Translations under genes and position numbers: made by a program | Shown: positions 60,853-64,000 of the stretch, in pieces | How the letters are laid out: each line of letters begins with the position of its first letter | Numbering within the stretch: position 1 is the first letter of the stretch | Notes under the pieces: model-generated | What the model was told of the DNA's origin: nothing | Seen by the model: the letters and a program-made list of their open reading frames with translations, nothing else | The model's database searches: none | Origin: Promicromonospora sp. AC04 | GTDB lineage: Bacteria > Actinomycetota > Actinomycetes > Actinomycetales > Cellulomonadaceae | Length of the DNA stretch: 64,000 nucleotides | Assembly: GCF_003058225.1 (NCBI RefSeq) | Contig: NZ_QBUG01000006.1 | Location: forward strand, 310,001 to 374,000 | Direction: 5' to 3'

Positions 60853-61650
60853 ATGACCGCAACACACGAGAGCAACGTCGGCCAGGACAGCACGGCCGCC
60901 GTCCCGCCCGTCGTCGGCCGGGAGGCCTGGCAGGCCGCCCGCGACGAGCTGCTGGCCCGGGAGAAGGCGCACACCCGGGAGGGCGACGCGATCGCCGCGG
61001 CCCGGCGCCGGCTGCCGATGACGGAGGTCGACGCGACGGCCACCGTCGTCGGGCGGGACGGGCCGACGACGCTGCTGGACCTGTTCGAGGGGCGCGAGGA
61101 GCTGGTCGTCTACAAGCACATGTGGCACCTGGGCAAGCCGATCCAGAACCAGTGCGAGGGGTGCACCCTTACCTACTTCGCGGTGCAGAACCCGGCCTAC
61201 CTGAATGCCCGCGGGGTGTCGTTCGCGGTGTTCGCGAAGGGGCCGTACGAGGAGCTCGCGCCGTTCGTCGAGTTCATGGGCTACCCGGAGCACTGGTACT
61301 CGGTCCTGGACATCGAGGAGCCGATCCTGGGCGGTGACGTGTTCGAGGACTTCGGCACCTGGGTGGTCTTCCTGCGTCAGGGCGACCGCGTGTTCCTCAC
61401 CTACCGGAACACCGGCCGGGGCTGCGAGGTGACCATGCCGGCCCTCGCGCTGCTCGACATGACGCCCCGTGGCCGCCAGGAGGCCTGGCAGGACTACCCC
61501 GAGGGCTGGCCGGAGGGCAGGGCGCCGGGCTGGTTCTGGCGCGCTGACGAGGACGGCGTCGGGAACAGCTGGACCGGCGGCCGGCCGACCATCCAGTGGA
61601 CCCGCCCGGGGGCGACGCCGGTGGCCGCGGGCGAGCACCACCACCACTGA
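60853..61650 (+). CDS. DUF899 thioredoxin-like protein
   Basis: A 265-aa DUF899 protein. AWQAARDELLAREKAHTREG and RRRLPMTEVD open the family domain. LLDLFEGREELVVYKHMWHL is followed by QCEGCTLTYFAVQN, where the usual Cys-x-x-Cys is present. The C-terminus naturally ends in four His, a possible metal site. GAGGAGAG precedes the ATG. The family is thioredoxin-like; the reaction is unknown. Confidence 0.88.
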   Translation: MTATHESNVGQDSTAAVPPVVGREAWQAARDELLAREKAHTREGDAIAAARRRLPMTEVDATATVVGRDGPTTLLDLFEGREELVVYKHMWHLGKPIQNQCEGCTLTYFAVQNPAYLNARGVSFAVFAKGPYEELAPFVEFMGYPEHWYSVLDIEEPILGGDVFEDFGTWVVFLRQGDRVFLTYRNTGRGCEVTMPALALLDMTPRGRQEAWQDYPEGWPEGRAPGWFWRADEDGVGNSWTGGRPTIQWTRPGATPVAAGEHHHH

Positions 61651-61739
61651 ACGGCGCTGGGTCCGAAGCCCTGGGGCGCCGGTGTCTGGCCGAACTCGGG
61701 GGGCCGGGCTCAACACGGACCCCTTCAGGTCAGCCCACG

Positions 61740-61943
61740 TCAGCGCAGGTCCGCGCGGATCGCCGCGCGGACCCGCGCCGAGCGCGATCCCACCCGGTTG
61801 GTGGCACCCGTCCGGTAGCCGCGCGCCTGCTGGTCGGCGTGCACGCCGGCCGCGCCCGAGCGGGCGTGCTCGGCGCACTCACGCACCGCCTCGATCGGGA
61901 GCGCGTGCTTGTACCTGGTGCGGTTCTTCTTGTTGCTGCTCAC
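61740..61943 (-). CDS. small basic protein
   Basis: A 67-aa protein with a GTG start preceded by GGAGG at 8-nt spacing. The sequence is basic and starts SSNKKNRTRYKHALPIEAVR. It ends RTGATNRVGSRSARVRAAIR. The Arg/Lys-rich ends suggest nucleic-acid or ribosome binding. I do not recognise the family. It lies divergent from the hydrolase gene, and the strong ribosome site supports translation. Confidence 0.65.
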   Translation of the reverse strand: MSSNKKNRTRYKHALPIEAVRECAEHARSGAAGVHADQQARGYRTGATNRVGSRSARVRAAIRADLR

Positions 61944-62073
61944 GCGTCTCACCTCCAGTTGTGCGTCAGCGACGCCCGACCGTACCGGCCGGGCCCGTAC
62001 GCAGTCAGCGGATTTTCGCCGCGTTCCGTTCCAGCGCCGTGGTGCCGCCCGCCCGCTCGGCATACTTGCGCAG

Positions 62074-62853
62074 ATGACCACCGCACCGCTGCACCCGGTC
62101 CGCCACGTCGACGTCGGCCACACCGACACCCGCCGCGCCGACGGCGCACAGCTGCGCCTCGCCTATCGCGAGGCCGGCGACCCCGACGCACCCGTGCTGC
62201 TCCTGCTGCATGCCCTCGGCGAGAGCTCCCTGTCCTGGGACCCCCTGCTGGACGACCTCGCAGCCCTCGGCTACCGCGCGCTCGCGCTCGACGCGCGCGG
62301 CCACGGCGACAGCGACCGGCCCGGCGAGTACACCTACGAGCTGATGACGGCCGACACGCTCGCCTTCTGCGACGTGCTGGCGCCGACGCCGGGTGGCATC
62401 GCGATCGTCGGGCACTCGATGGGGGCCGTCACGGCCGCACTGGTGACCACCGCCCTGACCGTTCCCCCGACCGGCGACCGGTCCGACACCTTCCCCGGAC
62501 GTGTGACGCGGCTCGTCCTGGAGGACGCCACCCCGACCCGGCCGGGCGGGCCGCGGTTCGAGCCGTTCGACGAGCCGGACCACCCGGTCCCGTTCGACTG
62601 GCCGCTCGTCAACGCCCTGCGGGCCCAGCGCAGCGACCCGCCCCCGGCCTGGTGGTCCGAGGCGCTCAAGATCGAGGCGCCGGTCCTCGTCGTCGCGGGC
62701 GGGCCGACGAGCAACGTCGACCAGGCGGACCTCAAGGACTTCGCCGCGGGCGTCGCCGACGGCCGGCTCGTCGAGATCCCGGTGGGCCACATGGTGCACG
62801 ACGAGGCACCCGCCGAGTTCCTCGCCGCGGTAGCCGAGTTCCTCCGCCCGTAG
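62074..62853 (+). CDS. alpha/beta hydrolase
   Basis: A 259-aa hydrolase. VLLLLHALGESSLSWDPLLD is the oxyanion loop, LDARGHGDSDRPGEYTYELM follows, and the nucleophile elbow is VGHSMGAVTAAL near 112-123. The catalytic acid is probably in VLVVAGGPTSNVDQ and the His in VGHMVHDEAPAEFL. The substrate is unknown. It lies 25 nt before the FUSC-type gene on the same strand. Confidence 0.9.
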   Translation: MTTAPLHPVRHVDVGHTDTRRADGAQLRLAYREAGDPDAPVLLLLHALGESSLSWDPLLDDLAALGYRALALDARGHGDSDRPGEYTYELMTADTLAFCDVLAPTPGGIAIVGHSMGAVTAALVTTALTVPPTGDRSDTFPGRVTRLVLEDATPTRPGGPRFEPFDEPDHPVPFDWPLVNALRAQRSDPPPAWWSEALKIEAPVLVVAGGPTSNVDQADLKDFAAGVADGRLVEIPVGHMVHDEAPAEFLAAVAEFLRP

Positions 62854-62878
62854 CCCCTCATGGGAGGATGCGGGGGAC

Positions 62879-63985
62879 ATGAACGCTCGGCCCCTGCTCC
62901 CCCACCTGCGCCGGATGCTGCACGTGGGACCGTACGGCGGAGAGCTTCCCGTAGCCCTGCGCGCCGCCGCCTCGGTAGCCGTGCCGATGCTCGTGCTCTG
63001 GGCGACCGGCCATCTCGAATGGTCCCTCTACGCGACGTTCGGCGCCTTCACCAGCCTGTTCGGGCGCACGGTACCGATCCGGGCGCGCCTGCTCATGCAG
63101 GTCCAGGCCGGCGGCGTCCTGGTGGCGTCGGTGCTGCTCGGCACCCTGATCGCCGTCCTGAGCCCGACGGCGTCCGCCGCCGGCTGGGTGGTGGTCCCCG
63201 TCGCCGCGGTCTGGGCCACCGCCGTCGCGATCCTGTCCCATCGGCTGCGCTGGCATCCGCCCGGGCCGCTGTTCCCCGTGTTCGCGCTGGGCGCCTGCTC
63301 GTCCGTGCCGGTCGGGCCGGACCGGCTGCCGGTCGCGCTGGCCGTCACGGTCGTCGCCGCGCTGTTCGCGCTCGCGCTGACCGCCGCGATCGCCCGGTTC
63401 GAGAGCGGCGCAGCCGCCGCGCCGACGCCGGCTCGCCCGCCCGCCCCCGCGTCGGCGTCCGCCCCAGCGCAGGCTCCCGCCCCCGCGCATGCTCCCGCGG
63501 GCAGATCAGGACCAGCGCCCGAATGGACGCTGTCCCACTACCTCGTGCGGTACGCCATGGGGGTCGCCGTGGCCGGCGCGATCGCCACCGCCGTCGGGCA
63601 TCCCTACTGGGCGATGGTGGCCGCGGTGGTACCCATGTCGGCGCCCGACGCCGCCGGGCGGCTGACCCGGGCGGCCCAGCGCCTCGCCGGCACCCTGGTC
63701 GGCGTCGTCATCGCGTGGGTGCTGCTGACGGCGGCGCCACCACCGCTGGTCGTCATAACGATCGCCGCGCTGCTCCAGGCCGGCGCCGAACTGTACGTGG
63801 GGCGGAACTACGGCGTGGCCATGCTGTTCATCACGCCGCTCGCGCTGTCGATGGCCCAGCTCGCGAACCCCGTGCCCGTGGGCGAGCTCGTCGCGGACCG
63901 CGCCCTGGACACGCTGGTGGGCGTCGCCGTCGCCGTGGTGATCACGCTGCTCACCCACGAGCGCCGTCAGGACCCGGAGGGCTGA
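62879..63985 (+). CDS. FUSC-type aromatic acid exporter family membrane protein
   Basis: A 368-aa membrane protein with two groups of hydrophobic helices (about 25-170 and 215-360) separated by an Ala/Pro-rich linker (near 178-206, repeated APAPA words). LRAAASVAVPMLVLWATGHL, then EWSLYATFGAFTSLFGRTV and ATAVGHPYWAMVAAVVPMSA, fit the FUSC (fusaric acid resistance) fold. It stands next to an alpha/beta hydrolase gene and may export an aromatic or acidic product. The ATG lies 25 nt after that gene's stop. Confidence 0.88.
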   Translation: MNARPLLPHLRRMLHVGPYGGELPVALRAAASVAVPMLVLWATGHLEWSLYATFGAFTSLFGRTVPIRARLLMQVQAGGVLVASVLLGTLIAVLSPTASAAGWVVVPVAAVWATAVAILSHRLRWHPPGPLFPVFALGACSSVPVGPDRLPVALAVTVVAALFALALTAAIARFESGAAAAPTPARPPAPASASAPAQAPAPAHAPAGRSGPAPEWTLSHYLVRYAMGVAVAGAIATAVGHPYWAMVAAVVPMSAPDAAGRLTRAAQRLAGTLVGVVIAWVLLTAAPPPLVVITIAALLQAGAELYVGRNYGVAMLFITPLALSMAQLANPVPVGELVADRALDTLVGVAVAVVITLLTHERRQDPEG

Positions 63986-64000
63986 AGCCGGCGCGGGTTC

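Noticed and set aside
61636-61650. C-terminal HHHH of the DUF899 protein as a cloning tag
   Set aside because: It is in the genomic reading frame with normal downstream sequence, so it is a natural His-rich end.

Overview
The window is chromosomal DNA from a very high-GC actinobacterium. GC-rich third positions, frequent GTG starts, many 4-bp ATGA/GTGA stop-start overlaps, IdeR/DmdR-type iron boxes and a DUF222-HNH gene all point that way. The mix of genes (GH3 beta-glucosidase, sugar ABC importer without its own ATPase, desferrioxamine genes, YciO, UDPGP-type pyrophosphorylase) fits the Cellulomonas/Promicromonospora side of the Micrococcales, but that placement is inference. I see no rRNA, tRNA, CRISPR array or prophage.

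Layout. 1-3726: end of a DUF4129 / MoxR ATPase / DUF58 operon. 3736-9140: GNAT acetyltransferase, a degenerate tyrosine-recombinase-like protein, a YigZ/IMPACT protein, and a sugar ABC importer (binding protein plus two permeases). 9144-17443: mostly housekeeping or solitary genes (UTP-glucose-1-phosphate uridylyltransferase, YciO, Thr/Ser dehydratase with divergent LysR, a small membrane protein, methyltransferase plus DinB, an immunity-like protein, EamA transporter). 17830-20126: DUF222-HNH nuclease behind a near-consensus LexA box. 20190-22379: flavin-binding PNPOx-like protein divergent from a MocR/PdxR regulator.

22465-39273 is the most distinctive block and lies entirely on the minus strand. 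In transcription order it holds efeU-efeO-efeB (ferrous iron uptake) behind one iron box. A second iron box precedes desA, desB, a GNAT-NIS synthetase fusion (DesC-DesD) and a penicillin-acylase-GNAT fusion. These are followed at 9 nt by a dimethylargininase gene and then by a heterodimeric ABC exporter. The two fusions suggest an iron-repressed hydroxamate siderophore pathway, possibly making acyl- or aryl-modified desferrioxamines, with its own candidate exporter.

39531-46486: solitary genes, two Ala-rich coiled-coil proteins with C-terminal anchors, alpha/beta hydrolases, and an IS110-family element. The upstream non-coding end of that element is structured and carries an 11-bp match to the flanking target, as expected of a bridge RNA. 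46425-52353: a P450 lacking the ExxR arginine, divergent from an FAD protein with Gly-rich insertions, a tandem paralogous pair, and a secreted protein. 52643-57129: MFS transporter, GH3 beta-glucosidase and TetR regulator around a double operator. 57189-63985: DUF2993 protein, signal-less peptidoglycan amidase, GntR regulator, D-2-hydroxyacid dehydrogenase, DUF899 protein, a 67-aa basic protein, alpha/beta hydrolase and FUSC-type membrane protein.

A recurring non-coding theme is long, nearly perfect stem-loops (arms 13-23 bp, no U-tract) just after stop codons. A recurring coding theme is in-frame low-complexity tracts inside otherwise conserved enzymes.
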